From assembly GCF_001294535.1 (NCBI RefSeq), contig NZ_LGIC01000033.1, forward strand, positions 124,001 to 188,000: DNA of 64,000 bases. Direction: 5' to 3'. Each line of letters begins with the position of its first letter. Position 1 is the first letter of the stretch. Shown piece by piece: positions 16,125 through 26,124 of this stretch. This DNA is from Cypionkella psychrotolerans. Its GTDB lineage: Bacteria > Pseudomonadota > Alphaproteobacteria > Rhodobacterales > Rhodobacteraceae. A model generated the notes under the pieces. The model did not search any database. It was not told where the DNA came from and worked only from the letters and a program-made list of their open reading frames with translations. The translations under genes were made by a program, and so were the position numbers.

Positions 16125-19100
16125 ATGTCAGCACCTCGATTCATCCATCTGCGCACCCATACCGAACATTCACTGTTGGAGGGTGCTGTGCCTGTGAAGG
16201 CGCTTTTGAAGCTTTGTGCCAAGCATGAGATGCCTGCGGTGGCGGTCACCGACAGCAATAACATGTTCGCGGCGCTGGAGTTTTCGGTTTACGCGAAAGA
16301 CGCCGGGGTGCAGCCGATTGTGGGCTGTCAGGTGTCTGTCGCTTATGATCCGGGGGCGGCGGGGGAGAAGGTGAAGGCGGCGGCTTCGGTTGTGCTGCTG
16401 GCGCAGAACGAAGCGGGTTACATGAACCTGATGAAGCTGAACTCTTGTCTTTATATCGACAAGGGCGGGGCTTTGCCGGAGGTGACGGTTGCGGAGTTGG
16501 AGCGGTATTCGGATGGGCTGATCTGTTTGACTGGCGGGGCGGATGGGCCTTTGGGGCGGTTGGTGCAGACGGCGCAGCTGCCGAAAGCGCGGGTGTTGTT
16601 GGAGCGGTTGGCGGCGGCTTATCCGGGGCGGCTTTATGTGGAATTGCAGCGGCATCCGGGCGAGGGTGGGCGGCTGACGGATGCCGAGGCGGGCACCGAG
16701 CGCTGGTTTATTGAGACGGCTTACGAGTTGGACCTACCTCTGGTGGCGACCAATGACGTCTATTTCCCGGCGGCGACGATGTATGAGGCGCATGACGCGC
16801 TGATTTGCATTGCCGAGGGGGCTTATGTGGATCAGCAGCAGCCTCGGCGGCGGCTGACGCCACAGCATTATTTCAAGACCGAGGCCGAGATGGTGACTTT
16901 GTTCGCCGATCTGCCGGAGGCGGTGGAGAATACGGTAGAGATCGCGCGGCGCTGTGCGTTTGCGGCGTTCAAGCGCGCGCCGATTTTGCCGAAGTTCGCC
17001 GATGATGAGGTGAATGAATTGCGGCGGCAGGCCAATGCGGGCTTGCAGGCGCGGCTGGCGATTATTCCGCATGCGGTGAGCGTCGAGGAATATCAGGCGC
17101 GGTTGGACTTTGAGCTGGGCATCATCGAGAAGATGGGGTTCCCCGGCTATTTTCTGATCGTCGCGGATTTCATCGGTTGGGCGAAGAAAGAGCATATTCC
17201 GGTGGGGCCGGGGCGGGGTTCTGGTGCGGGTAGCCTCGTGGCTTATGCGCTGACGATCACTGATTTGGACCCTTTGCGCTATGCTTTGCTGTTTGAGCGG
17301 TTTTTGAACCCCGAGCGGGTGTCGATGCCCGACTTCGATATCGACTTCTGCATGGATCGTCGGGGCGAGGTTATTCAATACGTTCAGGGCAAGTATGGCC
17401 GTGATAAGGTGGGGCAGATCATCACTTTCGGCGCTTTGCTGTCGAAGGCGGCGGTGCGCGACGTGGGGCGCGTGTTGCAGATGTCTTATGGGCAGGTGGA
17501 CCGGCTGTCGAAGATGATCCCGGTGGAGGGGGTTAAACCCGTCAGCATTACCAAGGCGTTGGCGGATGAGCCTCGGCTGCGCGAGGCGGCGAAGGAGGAG
17601 GTTGTCGCGCGGCTTTTGGACTATGGCGCGCAGATTGAGGGGCTGTATCGGAATGCGTCTACCCATGCCGCCGGGGTGGTGATTGGCGACCGTCCGTTGG
17701 ATGAGTTGGTGCCGCTGTATCAAGACCCGAAATCGGACATGCCTGCGACGCAGTTCAATATGAAATGGGTCGAGCAGGCCGGGCTGGTGAAGTTCGACTT
17801 TCTTGGGCTGAAGACGCTGACGGTGATCCAGAACGCGATTGACCAGATCAACAATGGCAAGCGGGCGCTCAATCAGTCGGCGGATGGCCGGGTGTTGTAT
17901 GAGGCGAAACCGGGGGCGGAGAACGACATCGGGCTGATCCCGTTGGACGATAAGGCGTCGTATGAGCTTTATGCGGCGGCGAAAACCGTGGCGGTGTTTC
18001 AGGTGGAATCCAGCGGCATGATGGATGCCTTGCGGCGGATGAAGCCGACCTGCATCGAGGATATCGTGGCGCTGGTGGCTTTGTATCGACCCGGCCCGAT
18101 GGAGAATATTCCGACCTATTGCGAGGTGAAGAACGGGCTGAAGGATCTGGAGTCTATCCATCCGACGATTGATCATATTCTGGCCGAGACGCAGGGGATT
18201 ATCGTTTACCAAGAGCAGGTTATGCAGATTGCTCAGGTGATGGCGGGGTATTCTTTGGGCGGCGCGGATTTGCTGCGCCGCGCCATGGGCAAGAAGATCG
18301 CCGAGGAGATGGCGAAGGAACGGCCGAAGTTCGTTGAGGGCGCGAAGAAGACCCATAATGTCGATGTGAAGAAGGCCGGGGAGGTGTTCGACCTGCTGGA
18401 GAAGTTTGCCAATTACGGTTTTAACAAATCGCATGCTGCGGCCTATGCGGTGGTCAGTTATCAGACCGCTTGGCTGAAGGCGAACCATCCGGTCGAGTTC
18501 ATGGCCGGGGTGATGAACTGCGATATTCATCTGACCGACAAGCTGGCGGTGTATAAGCGCGAAGTCGGCAAGCTGGGGATCAAGACGGTGGCGCCCTGTG
18601 TGAATGCGTCTTTGGCGACGTTCACGGTGCGGGATGGCGCTGTGGTCTATGCTTTGGGCGCGTTGAAGGGTGTGGGCGCGGACGCGATGGGGCTGATTGT
18701 CAGCGCGCGGGGCCAGAAACCGTTCGCGACTTTGTTCGATTTCGCCCGCCGTGTGGATATGAAGCGGGTGGGAAAACGCCCGTTAGAGATGCTGGCGCGG
18801 GCCGGGGCGTTTGACGTTTTGGACGGCAACCGGGCGCGGGTGTTTGAGGCTTTGGATGCGCTGGTGGCCTATTCGGCGGCGATCCATGAGGCGCAAAACT
18901 CCAATCAGGTCAGCCTGTTTGGCGAGGCTGGGGCGGATATTCCGGAGCCTCGGCTGGCGTACCGGGACGATTGGCTGCCGGTAGAGCGGTTGACGCAAGA
19001 GCATCTGGCGATTGGGTTTTATCTGTCGGGGCATCCGCTGGATGACTATATGTCGGCGTTGAAACGGCGGGACGTGTTGACCCTGACGGAAGTGACGCGG

Positions 19101-19607
19101 AAAGCCGAGCGGGGGATGTGCATTGCCAAGATTGCGGGCTCGGTGGCCAGCAAGCAGGAGCGCAAATCGGCGAAGGGCAACCGCTTTGCTTTCGTCTCGC
19201 TCTCCGATCCGACCGGGCTTTATGAGGTGACGGTGTTTTCCGACACGCTGGAAGCCGCGCGTGATCTGTTGGAACCGGGGATGAACGTGGTGCTGACGGT
19301 GAAGGCCGAGCTTGAGGGCGAGACGCTGAAGCTGCTGGCCAATGCGGTGCAGCCGATTGATCAGGTGGCGGATGCGGCAGGCGCGCAGGCGTTGCGGATC
19401 CATCTGAACCGGGCTGAGGCGGCGGTGTCGATAGCGATGCTTTTGGGCAAGGTTGAGGGGCGCAACAAGGCGCAGATCACGCTGTGTGTGCCGGATGATC
19501 AGGGCCGCGAGATTGATCTGACCCTGCCGCAAAGCTATCCGGTGACGGCGCAAATCAAGGGCGCGATCAAGGCGATGCAGGGCGTGGTGATGGTCGAGGA
19601 AGTGTGA
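16125..19607 (+). CDS. dnaE: DNA polymerase III alpha subunit
   Basis: The 1160-residue replicative polymerase has a PHP domain at the N terminus ('FIHLRTHTEHSLLEGAVPVKAL'), the polymerase core with catalytic aspartates in 'PDFDIDFC' (about residues 402-409), 'GPGRGSGAGSLVAY', 'YQEQVMQIAQ' and 'NYGFNKSHAAAYA'. A helix-hairpin-helix region and an OB-fold near residues 1000-1070 follow. Length fits DnaE1. It is monocistronic, transcribed away from xdhA. The 228-base upstream gap must hold the promoters of both. Long minus-strand frames under it are shadows. Confidence 0.97.
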   Translation: MSAPRFIHLRTHTEHSLLEGAVPVKALLKLCAKHEMPAVAVTDSNNMFAALEFSVYAKDAGVQPIVGCQVSVAYDPGAAGEKVKAAASVVLLAQNEAGYMNLMKLNSCLYIDKGGALPEVTVAELERYSDGLICLTGGADGPLGRLVQTAQLPKARVLLERLAAAYPGRLYVELQRHPGEGGRLTDAEAGTERWFIETAYELDLPLVATNDVYFPAATMYEAHDALICIAEGAYVDQQQPRRRLTPQHYFKTEAEMVTLFADLPEAVENTVEIARRCAFAAFKRAPILPKFADDEVNELRRQANAGLQARLAIIPHAVSVEEYQARLDFELGIIEKMGFPGYFLIVADFIGWAKKEHIPVGPGRGSGAGSLVAYALTITDLDPLRYALLFERFLNPERVSMPDFDIDFCMDRRGEVIQYVQGKYGRDKVGQIITFGALLSKAAVRDVGRVLQMSYGQVDRLSKMIPVEGVKPVSITKALADEPRLREAAKEEVVARLLDYGAQIEGLYRNASTHAAGVVIGDRPLDELVPLYQDPKSDMPATQFNMKWVEQAGLVKFDFLGLKTLTVIQNAIDQINNGKRALNQSADGRVLYEAKPGAENDIGLIPLDDKASYELYAAAKTVAVFQVESSGMMDALRRMKPTCIEDIVALVALYRPGPMENIPTYCEVKNGLKDLESIHPTIDHILAETQGIIVYQEQVMQIAQVMAGYSLGGADLLRRAMGKKIAEEMAKERPKFVEGAKKTHNVDVKKAGEVFDLLEKFANYGFNKSHAAAYAVVSYQTAWLKANHPVEFMAGVMNCDIHLTDKLAVYKREVGKLGIKTVAPCVNASLATFTVRDGAVVYALGALKGVGADAMGLIVSARGQKPFATLFDFARRVDMKRVGKRPLEMLARAGAFDVLDGNRARVFEALDALVAYSAAIHEAQNSNQVSLFGEAGADIPEPRLAYRDDWLPVERLTQEHLAIGFYLSGHPLDDYMSALKRRDVLTLTEVTRKAERGMCIAKIAGSVASKQERKSAKGNRFAFVSLSDPTGLYEVTVFSDTLEAARDLLEPGMNVVLTVKAELEGETLKLLANAVQPIDQVADAAGAQALRIHLNRAEAAVSIAMLLGKVEGRNKAQITLCVPDDQGREIDLTLPQSYPVTAQIKGAIKAMQGVVMVEEV

Positions 19608-19794
19608 CGCCGCCACGTCTAGCCACCGACAACCCCCGCCCTAGGTTGTGCGAAACCTCGCCGATGATGACGCTTTTGTGAGCAGAAGGGTCGAATCTCT
19701 GCCAAATTCCTGCAAAAGAGAAAAAAATAGTTGTTTGCTGGGCTTAATCAGTAAATATCTACGGGAATTGTCGTAATTAAGGGGCGAAATCTGC

Positions 19795-20556
19795 ATGGAC
19801 AGCATCTGGGATTACATGCTCATCGGGTTTATTGCGCAGTTGATTGATGGATCATTGGGCATGGGCTTTGGGGTGATCTCGTCCGCCGTGCTGCTGGCGC
19901 AAGGTGTGCCGCCGCCGTTGGTCTCTGCCTCGGTCAATGCCGCGAAGCTGCCGACGGGGGGGACGGCGGCGCTGTCGAACCTCTATCATCGCAATATTGA
20001 CTGGCGGATTGTGGGGGCTTTGGCGCTGTTTGGCTCGATTGGCGGCATCCTTGGGGCTACCCTGCTGTCGGGGCTGAAGGGCCATGCTTTGCAATATCTG
20101 GTGAACGGCTATCTGGTTCTGATGGGCAGCTATATCGTTTATCGCGGCATCTATGGCATCGCCGTCAAAGTGGTGAAAACCCGGCGGTTTCAGGCGATTG
20201 GCTTTGCGGGCGGGGTGATTGAAGGCATCGGCGGATCGTGGGGGCCGATTGTGAACACCGGGCTGTTGGGCTCGGGCGTGGAGTCGCGCTATGCGATTGG
20301 ATCGACGAATTTCTCGGAATTTATCGTCAGTTTTGTGGTGTTTACCGCGCTGGGCGTGGCCTATTATTTCGGCTGGTGGGGCGAGGAAACCGACTGGAGC
20401 CAAGTGCGGATGACGGTGTTTGGTCTGGCCTTGGGCGGCTTGCCTGCGGCGTTTTTTGGCGGCTATCTGGCCAAGATGGCCCCACGCAGGCCGCTGACGA
20501 TTGCGGTCGGGCTGTTTGCGCTGGGCGTGGCGGTTTACCGTTTGGTGAATATGTAG
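19795..20556 (+). CDS. TauE/SafE-family sulfite/organosulfonate exporter-like permease
   Basis: The 253-residue integral membrane protein has about 7-8 hydrophobic helices. The N-terminal 'FIAQLIDGSLGMGFGVISSAVLL' and a second-half repeat 'GFAGGVIEGIGGSWGPIVNTGLLGSG' are typical of the TauE/SafE (DUF81) family, which moves sulfite, sulfonates or sulfoacetate. The substrate is not evident. AAGGGG lies before the ATG. The stop codon directly abuts the stop codon of slyX on the other strand, with no room for a terminator. Confidence 0.85.
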   Translation: MDSIWDYMLIGFIAQLIDGSLGMGFGVISSAVLLAQGVPPPLVSASVNAAKLPTGGTAALSNLYHRNIDWRIVGALALFGSIGGILGATLLSGLKGHALQYLVNGYLVLMGSYIVYRGIYGIAVKVVKTRRFQAIGFAGGVIEGIGGSWGPIVNTGLLGSGVESRYAIGSTNFSEFIVSFVVFTALGVAYYFGWWGEETDWSQVRMTVFGLALGGLPAAFFGGYLAKMAPRRPLTIAVGLFALGVAVYRLVNM

Positions 20557-20754
20557 TTACCAGTGGGGGGGGCGGACGTTGGCTTCGGGCGCTTGGCCGG
20601 GGCCTTCGCGTTCCGCCTCTCGTTCGGCCAGAAGTTGCGTCAGGCGCAGCAGGCGGTCTAGGTCTTTTGACTGGCGCGCGACCACGTCCGACAGGTCTTC
20701 GACGGCGCGGGTCAGATGGGCGATGCGTTCTTCAAGGGCTTCGGTGCGGTCCAT
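20557..20754 (-). CDS. slyX: SlyX family protein
   Basis: This 65-residue coiled-coil protein starts 'MDRTEALEERIAHLTRAVEDLSDVVARQ' and ends with the SlyX hallmark 'RPPHW'. Function is not established; the family is short and widely conserved in proteobacteria. The ATG at 20754 has GGGGACGAAG upstream. A much longer in-frame reading extending through hisS on the antisense strand is a shadow. Confidence 0.88.
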   Translation of the reverse strand: MDRTEALEERIAHLTRAVEDLSDVVARQSKDLDRLLRLTQLLAEREAEREGPGQAPEANVRPPHW

Positions 20755-20826
20755 CTTCGTCCCCTGCTTGCTGCGGATGCCCCCATCCGTTACACGGAGC
20801 GCGAGAAAAAGCGAAGGCTGTAAGCT

Positions 20827-22317
20827 ATGGCAAATGATAAAACCCAAGGCGCAAAAGTGGCACGTCGCCCGCGCGCGGAGACCCCCAAGGGCTTTCGCGA
20901 TTACTTTGGCGCGGAAGTGACCGCCCGCAAGGCGATGCTGGACAAGATTGCCGAGGTTTACCATCGCTATGGCTTTGATCCGCTGGAGACTTCGGCTGTG
21001 GAAACGGTTGAGGCTTTGGGCAAGTTTCTGCCCGATGTGGATCGCCCGAATGAAGGCGTGTTCGGCTGGCAGGATGAAGACGCCGACTGGCTGGCGCTGC
21101 GCTATGACCTGACAGCGCCACTGGCGCGGGTGGCGGCGCAGTATCGCAACGATCTGCCGTCGCCGTATCGGCGGTATGCGATGGGTCCGGTTTGGCGCAA
21201 TGAGAAACCGGGGCCGGGGCGGTTCCGGCAGTTTTATCAATGCGACGCCGATACGGTGGGGTCGGCTTCGGTGGCGGCGGATGCCGAGATTTGCGCGATG
21301 TTGTCGGATGCGCTGGAGATCGTTGGCATCCCGCGCGGCGATTATGTGGTCAAGGTCAACAACCGCAAAGTGCTGAACGGGGTGATGGAAGTCGCCGGTT
21401 TGGCGGGCGACGACAAGGAAGCCGAGCGCGGGATTGTGCTGCGGACGATTGATAAGATTGATCGCTTGGGCGACGCGGGTGTGCGGGCCTTGCTGGGTGC
21501 TGGCCGCAAGGATGAGAGCGGCGATTTCACCAAGGGCGCGGGGCTGAGTGATGCGCAGGCGGATGTGGTGATGGGGTTCACCTCGGCCAAGCGCGACACT
21601 GGGGCTGCGACGGTCGCGCGATTGCGCGAATTGGTGGGCGGTTCGGTGATCGGCGCTGAGGGTGTGGACGAGTTGGAAAGCATCGCGGCGTTGTTGGATG
21701 CGCAGGGCTATGGCGCGGATCGGATCGTGCTTGACCCGGGCGTGGTGCGGGGTTTGGGCTACTACACTGGCCCGGTCTATGAGGCGGAACTGACCTTTGA
21801 AATCCTCGACGAGAAGGGCCGCAAGCGGTCTTTTGGCTCGGTGGCGGGCGGGGGGCGCTATGATGATTTGGTCAAGCGCTTCACGGGCCAAGCGGTGCCT
21901 GCGACGGGGGTTTCCATCGGGGTGGATCGGTTGCTCGCGGCTTTGGCTGCCAAGGGGCGGCTGGCTGCGGATACGGCGGGGCCTGTCGTGGTGACCGTGA
22001 TGGATCGCGACCGGATGGCGGATTATATGGGGATGGTGGGGGAGTTGCGTCAGGCTGGTATCCGGGCGGAGGTTTATCTCGGCAACCCCAAGCAATTCGG
22101 CAACCAGTTGAAATATGCGGATAAACGCCAGTCTCCGATTGCGGTTATTCAGGGTGGGAATGAGGCTGAGAAGGGCGTTGTGATCCTGAAAGACCTGATC
22201 CTCGGCGCGAAGATTGCGCAATCTGCGACGCTGGAGGAATGGAAGGATCAGCCTGCGCAGGTGGAAGTGCCGCGCGGTGATCTGGTGGCGGCAGTGCGGA
22301 AGATGTTGGGGCAATGA
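20827..22317 (+). CDS. hisS: histidyl-tRNA synthetase
   Basis: The 496-residue class II synthetase shows motif 1 ('PKGFRDYFG', '[12 protein letters not shown]'), motif 2 ('[27 protein letters not shown]'), the histidine-binding '[18 protein letters not shown]' and motif 3 ('GGGRYDDL', then '[13 protein letters not shown]'), plus a C-terminal anticodon-binding domain. It charges tRNA-His. It is cotranscribed with hisZ and hisG: its stop overlaps the hisZ ATG (ATGA). This links charging to histidine synthesis. I saw no His-rich leader peptide upstream. Confidence 0.96.
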   Translation: MANDKTQGAKVARRPRAETPKGFRDYFGAEVTARKAMLDKIAEVYHRYGFDPLETSAVETVEALGKFLPDVDRPNEGVFGWQDEDADWLALRYDLTAPLARVAAQYRNDLPSPYRRYAMGPVWRNEKPGPGRFRQFYQCDADTVGSASVAADAEICAMLSDALEIVGIPRGDYVVKVNNRKVLNGVMEVAGLAGDDKEAERGIVLRTIDKIDRLGDAGVRALLGAGRKDESGDFTKGAGLSDAQADVVMGFTSAKRDTGAATVARLRELVGGSVIGAEGVDELESIAALLDAQGYGADRIVLDPGVVRGLGYYTGPVYEAELTFEILDEKGRKRSFGSVAGGGRYDDLVKRFTGQAVPATGVSIGVDRLLAALAAKGRLAADTAGPVVVTVMDRDRMADYMGMVGELRQAGIRAEVYLGNPKQFGNQLKYADKRQSPIAVIQGGNEAEKGVVILKDLILGAKIAQSATLEEWKDQPAQVEVPRGDLVAAVRKMLGQ

Positions 22318-23417
22318 GCCAGCCCGTTAACAAAGCTGCAATCCGGGCCGAGGCTTCGCTGCTGTTTGCAGCGTTTCAGGCGGCGGGGGCTGTGGCGGTT
22401 GAGGCGGATTTGCTGCTGCCGGCGGAAACTCTGCTGGATTTGTATGGCGAGGATATTCGGGCGCGGGCTTATGTCACCACCGACCCGTTGCGCGGCGAGA
22501 TGATGCTGCGGCCTGACTTCACCGTGCCGGTGGTGCAGGCGCATATGGCGGATGGGGCGGACCCGGCGCGCTATTGCTACATGGGCGAGGTGTTTCGCAA
22601 GCAGGAGCATTTGGGCAACCGGGCCAGCGAATATTTGCAGGTGGGGTTTGAGGTGTTTGATCGTGCGGCACCCGAGGCGGCCGATGCCGAGGTGTTCGCG
22701 TTGTTCGCGGGGCTGGTCAGCGGACTGGGCTTGCGGGCGGTGACGGGCGACATCGGCATTCTGATGGCGGCGGTGCGGGGGTTGGAGACGACCGAGCGGC
22801 GGCGGGCGGCGTTGTTGCGGCATATCTGGCGGCCGAAGCGGTTCCGGGCGCTGCTGGATCGGTTTGCCGGGCGGGCGGCGGTTTCAGCGGGGCGGCTGGC
22901 TTTGCTGGAGCGGTTGGCGGGCGGTGCGCCGGAGGCATTGATTGCGGCGGCGGGGGCGTTCATCGGGCTGCGTGCGCCGGAAGATATTGCGGCGCGGGCC
23001 GAGGCGTTGATTGAAGATGCGCAGGCTGCGCCGATCAAGGCGCCTGAGGCGGCGTTACTGTATGATCTTTTGGGGTTGCAGGCCCCAGCTGAGGCGGCTT
23101 TGGGGCATTTGAGTGGGATTACGCCCTTGTTGCCTGCGATTGCGCCTGCGGTGGATCGGTTTGCGACTCGGTTGGACGCGCTGCGTGCGCGTGGGGTGGC
23201 GGTAGATACGCTGGCGTTTGAGGCGAGCCTTGGGCGGACCTCGATGGAATATTACGACGGCTTCGTGTTCTCGTTTCATGCCGAGGGGATGCCTGCGGTG
23301 GCGACGGGCGGGCGGTATGATGCGCTGACGGCGGTGCTGGGGGCTGGGCGGTCTATTCCGGCGGTGGGGGGGATCATTCGCCCCCACTTGGTGGCGGCAT
23401 TGAAGGGGGCGATCTGA
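22314..23417 (+). CDS. hisZ: ATP phosphoribosyltransferase regulatory subunit
   Basis: The 367-residue HisS-like paralogue has class II synthetase core features ('[13 protein letters not shown]', '[10 protein letters not shown]', '[13 protein letters not shown]', '[14 protein letters not shown]') but lacks the anticodon-binding domain. With the short-form HisG it forms the hetero-octameric first enzyme of histidine synthesis, giving feedback control by histidine. It overlaps hisS by four bases and hisG by one base. It is rich in Ala and Arg, as usual for this lineage. Confidence 0.92.
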   Translation: MSQPVNKAAIRAEASLLFAAFQAAGAVAVEADLLLPAETLLDLYGEDIRARAYVTTDPLRGEMMLRPDFTVPVVQAHMADGADPARYCYMGEVFRKQEHLGNRASEYLQVGFEVFDRAAPEAADAEVFALFAGLVSGLGLRAVTGDIGILMAAVRGLETTERRRAALLRHIWRPKRFRALLDRFAGRAAVSAGRLALLERLAGGAPEALIAAAGAFIGLRAPEDIAARAEALIEDAQAAPIKAPEAALLYDLLGLQAPAEAALGHLSGITPLLPAIAPAVDRFATRLDALRARGVAVDTLAFEASLGRTSMEYYDGFVFSFHAEGMPAVATGGRYDALTAVLGAGRSIPAVGGIIRPHLVAALKGAI

Positions 23418-24118
23418 TGTTGAAGATCGGGGTGCCCTCGAAGGGCCGGTTGATGGAAAAGACCTTTGAATGGTTCGGACGCCGCGGTGTGGTGATGCGG
23501 CAAACCGGGGCGGAGCGGGAGTATTCCGGCGCTGTCGAGGGCATTGACGGGGTGGAATTGGTGATGCTGTCGGCGGGGGAAATTCCGCGCGAATTGGCGG
23601 CGGGGCGGATTCATCTCGGGGTCACCGGCAGCGATTTGGTGCGGGATAAGCTGGCGGATTGGGATGTGCAGGTGGCGGAACTTGCCGCCTTGGGCTTTGG
23701 CCATGCCGATCTGATCATCGCGGTGCCTGCGTGCTGGATTGATGTCGATACTGTCGATGATCTCGACGCGGCGGCGGCGGCGTTTCGCGCGGCGCATGGC
23801 TTTCGGTTGCGGATTGCGACGAAATATCATCGCTTGGTGCGTGAGTTTCTGACCGCGCAGGGCGTGGCGGATTATCAGCTGGTCGACAGTCAGGGCGCGA
23901 CTGAGGGCACGGTGAAGAACCTGACGGCTGAAGCGATTGCAGACATTACGTCGTCGGGCGAGACCCTGCGGGCGAACCATTTGAAAGTCCTGTCGGATTC
24001 GGTGATTTTGCAAAGTCAGGCGGTGCTATTCGCCAGCCGTGGGGCCGATTGGTCGCATGCGCGCGGCGTGCTAGAGCGGTTGGCGATGAAGCTGGGGCTG
24101 ACGCTGCCCGCGATCTGA
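23417..24118 (+). CDS. hisG: ATP phosphoribosyltransferase, short form
   Basis: The 233-residue catalytic subunit starts '[20 protein letters not shown]' and carries the PRPP-binding region 'DSQGATEGTVKNLTAEAIADITSSGETLRAN'. It condenses ATP and PRPP in the first step of histidine biosynthesis. Lacking the C-terminal regulatory domain of long HisG, it needs HisZ, encoded directly upstream with a TGATG overlap. It is the last gene of hisS-hisZ-hisG. Confidence 0.95.
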   Translation: MLKIGVPSKGRLMEKTFEWFGRRGVVMRQTGAEREYSGAVEGIDGVELVMLSAGEIPRELAAGRIHLGVTGSDLVRDKLADWDVQVAELAALGFGHADLIIAVPACWIDVDTVDDLDAAAAAFRAAHGFRLRIATKYHRLVREFLTAQGVADYQLVDSQGATEGTVKNLTAEAIADITSSGETLRANHLKVLSDSVILQSQAVLFASRGADWSHARGVLERLAMKLGLTLPAI

Positions 24119-24186
24119 CGGCGCTTGAAGCGGCTTGACCTTGCGGGGCGAAGAGTTAACTCTGGCGGCAACCGAGGAGGCCTGCC

Positions 24187-24528
24187 GTGCGCTATATTCT
24201 GCCGCTGATGCTGCTCGCGACGCCCGTTGTGGCGGCCGATCTGGCGACGGGTGATGCGATTCGTTCTGCACTGGTTGGCAATACCGTGACCGGCAGCATG
24301 GCGGCCTCGGGCGCTTATGCCGAGTTTTATGCCCCCGATGGCAGTTTGCACGCGGCAGATTACACCGGGGCCTGGGCGGTGAAGGGCAATAAGATGTGCT
24401 TCACCTATGGCCAAGACCCGGAAGTGTGCTGGTCGGTTGCGATCAGTGGCGCGCAAGTGGTTTGGATGAGCGAAGCTGGCGAAGAAGGCCATGGCAAGAT
24501 AAAATCGGGCAATCCGGGCGGCTGGTGA
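24187..24528 (+). CDS. small exported protein of unknown function
   Basis: This 113-residue protein starts at GTG behind a strong GAGGAGG. A signal peptide (about residues 1-17, cleavage near VVAA) precedes a small domain with two cysteines ('NKMCFTYGQDPEVCWSV') that could form a disulfide in the periplasm. The pattern 'G.Y.EFYAPDGSLHAADYTGAWAVKGNKMCF' resembles small periplasmic proteins often seen in Rhodobacteraceae, but no function is known to me. A possible promoter (TTGACC near 24137) lies in the hisG gap. It converges on the EamA gene with no spacer. Confidence 0.72.
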   Translation: MRYILPLMLLATPVVAADLATGDAIRSALVGNTVTGSMAASGAYAEFYAPDGSLHAADYTGAWAVKGNKMCFTYGQDPEVCWSVAISGAQVVWMSEAGEEGHGKIKSGNPGGW

Positions 24529-25413
24529 TCAGGGTTTTGCAGCGGGTTTTCGGCTCACCAAAGCCACCCCCAGACCCGCCAATGCCATGCCTGCCCATGC
24601 CAAGGGCGGCATTGCCTCGCCCAGCAGCGGCCATGCGAACAGGGCTGACAGGGCTGGGACAAGGTAGAACAGCGCCGAGACGCGGGCGACTTCGCCGACG
24701 CGGATCATTGCCAGCAAAAGGCTGATCGCGAGGATGGAGTTGCCGATCACCAAATAGCCCAAGATCAGCAGGAATGCGGGCGACCAGTGCACCGCCATGC
24801 CTTCGGTCAGGTAGGCGGCGGGTAGGGTGAAGATGGCTCCAGTGGCGTATTGGATCAGGTTGGCGGTGATCGGGTGCTGATGGGTGCCGAAGCGCTTTTC
24901 GTAGAGCGTGCCGCTGGTGATCCCCAACAATCCGCCGAACGCCAGCAGGATGCCCCATGGGTTTTCGGCCTGTAGGCTGGAGCGCGACAGGATGGCGATG
25001 GCAGCCCCGGCGAGGCCGAGGGCGAGGCCGATCCAGCCGAGGCGGGAAGTGGCCTCACCCACGGTATAGGGCGCGGCGAGGGCGACGAGAATCGGTTGCA
25101 GGCAGACGATAATCGCGACGCCACCAGCCGAGACTCCGGCTTTGAAGGCGATGTAGCAGAGGCCGAAATAGACGACTTGGATCAGAAAGCCGGTGATGGC
25201 GATGTCGGCCCAAGCGCGTTTGGTTTTCGGCATTGGGGGTCGGATGATCAGGGCGAGCGGCAGCAACAGCGCCAAGACGCAGGTGTAGCGCAGTGCCAGC
25301 AGGGTGAGCGGTTCGGCGTGTTGCAGGCCAAGTTTGGCGATGCCAAAGCCCGCCGACCACAGCAGCAGGAAGATCACGGGGGCGGCGGCGAGCCAGAGCG
25401 GACGTTTGATCAT
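24529..25413 (-). CDS. EamA/DMT-family transporter
   Basis: The 294-residue membrane protein has ten predicted helices formed by two EamA repeats (about residues 7-140 and 150-285). Hallmarks are 'FLLLWSAGFGIAKLGLQHAEPLTLLALRY' and, in the second half, 'ALFYLVPALSALFAWPLLGE'. Family members export metabolites such as amino acids or nucleobases; the substrate is not inferable here. It stands alone: the next upstream gene on this strand has its own site, and the downstream neighbour converges. Confidence 0.86.
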   Translation of the reverse strand: MIKRPLWLAAAPVIFLLLWSAGFGIAKLGLQHAEPLTLLALRYTCVLALLLPLALIIRPPMPKTKRAWADIAITGFLIQVVYFGLCYIAFKAGVSAGGVAIIVCLQPILVALAAPYTVGEATSRLGWIGLALGLAGAAIAILSRSSLQAENPWGILLAFGGLLGITSGTLYEKRFGTHQHPITANLIQYATGAIFTLPAAYLTEGMAVHWSPAFLLILGYLVIGNSILAISLLLAMIRVGEVARVSALFYLVPALSALFAWPLLGEAMPPLAWAGMALAGLGVALVSRKPAAKP

Positions 25414-25483
25414 ATCTGGGTTGTGGCGCGGATTTTAGGCGAAGGGAAGGGTGGATGCCGCGCATTGGGGGCTCGCCCCCAAA

Positions 25484-25512
25484 CCCCGAGGATATTTGAG
25501 CACAGAGGATGA
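25484..25512 (+). repeat. dispersed intergenic repeat, GGATATTT-type copy
   Basis: The core CCCCGAGGATATTTGAGC followed by CAGAGGATG matches the complement of 37123-37150 at 26 of 28 positions. It lies between two minus-strand genes, just 3' of the DUF1489 gene. Confidence 0.55.
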
Positions 25513-25535
25513 CAATTTTAGACAAGTTTTGGCGG

Positions 25536-25961
25536 TTAGCGCAGGCCGATTTCTGCCAGGGCTGCGGCGAGGGCCGGGGGGAGGGTGTCGTCCTGCGCGC
25601 GGGTTTTTGGCAGATCGCGTGGCGATTCGGCGGGATCGAGGTAGCGCCAGCCTTGGAACGGGCGGCGCAGGGCGTTTTCGGTGCGGATGACTTCGGCATC
25701 CAGCACAAGGGCGCAGCGCAGAATGCCGTCTTGGCCGCGCCGCTCGGCGAGGCCCAGCAGGCGCTGGCGGGCTTGGATCACGCCTTTGATCACCCAATAG
25801 AGCGAGCCACCGTTGAGAATTTCGTCTTCACGCTTCGGCCACATCCGGGTGACATGTTCGGTGGTGCCGGGGGCCCAGACATGCGCATGGGCGCGGTGCC
25901 ATTGGGTGAGGTCATCGACCGATTCCGTCCCGACGCTGAGTTTTAGGATATTGAGCGTCAT
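25536..25961 (-). CDS. DUF1489 family protein
   Basis: This 141-residue cytoplasmic protein belongs to the alphaproteobacterial DUF1489 family by its conserved 'TLNILKLSVGTESVDDL' start and 'GGSLYWVIKGVIQARQRLL' core, followed by 'FQGWRYLDP'. Function is unknown. The ATG at 25961 has GAGGG upstream; the frame continues to 26015 without support. It is divergent from nrdJ, sharing about 160 bases of promoter region. Confidence 0.85.
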   Translation of the reverse strand: MTLNILKLSVGTESVDDLTQWHRAHAHVWAPGTTEHVTRMWPKREDEILNGGSLYWVIKGVIQARQRLLGLAERRGQDGILRCALVLDAEVIRTENALRRPFQGWRYLDPAESPRDLPKTRAQDDTLPPALAAALAEIGLR

Positions 25962-26124
25962 TGAGTCCCTCGTGGCATAGAGGACATAGAATAGACCTAA
26001 ATCTGGTATGCTCAAGGGTTGCTCGCGCAGGAAGTTGCGCGTATCCTGTCGACCTGCCCGTGGCCGCTTTTGCTGTCGTGGGCTTTTGCATTTTGCCCCC
26101 TATCAAGATAAGTGAGAACGCCTA

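Noticed and set aside
16734-18530. 598-codon minus-strand ORF opposite dnaE
   Set aside because: Antisense shadow with biased composition; dnaE is certain on the other strand.
20755-22314. Long N-terminal extension of the slyX reading frame opposite hisS
   Set aside because: Only the last 65 codons match SlyX and have a proper start and ribosome-binding site; the rest is shadow of hisS.
25962-26124. Possible cobalamin riboswitch upstream of B12-dependent nrdJ
   Set aside because: The leader is too short, and no B12-box-like sequence or typical multi-stem layout could be found.
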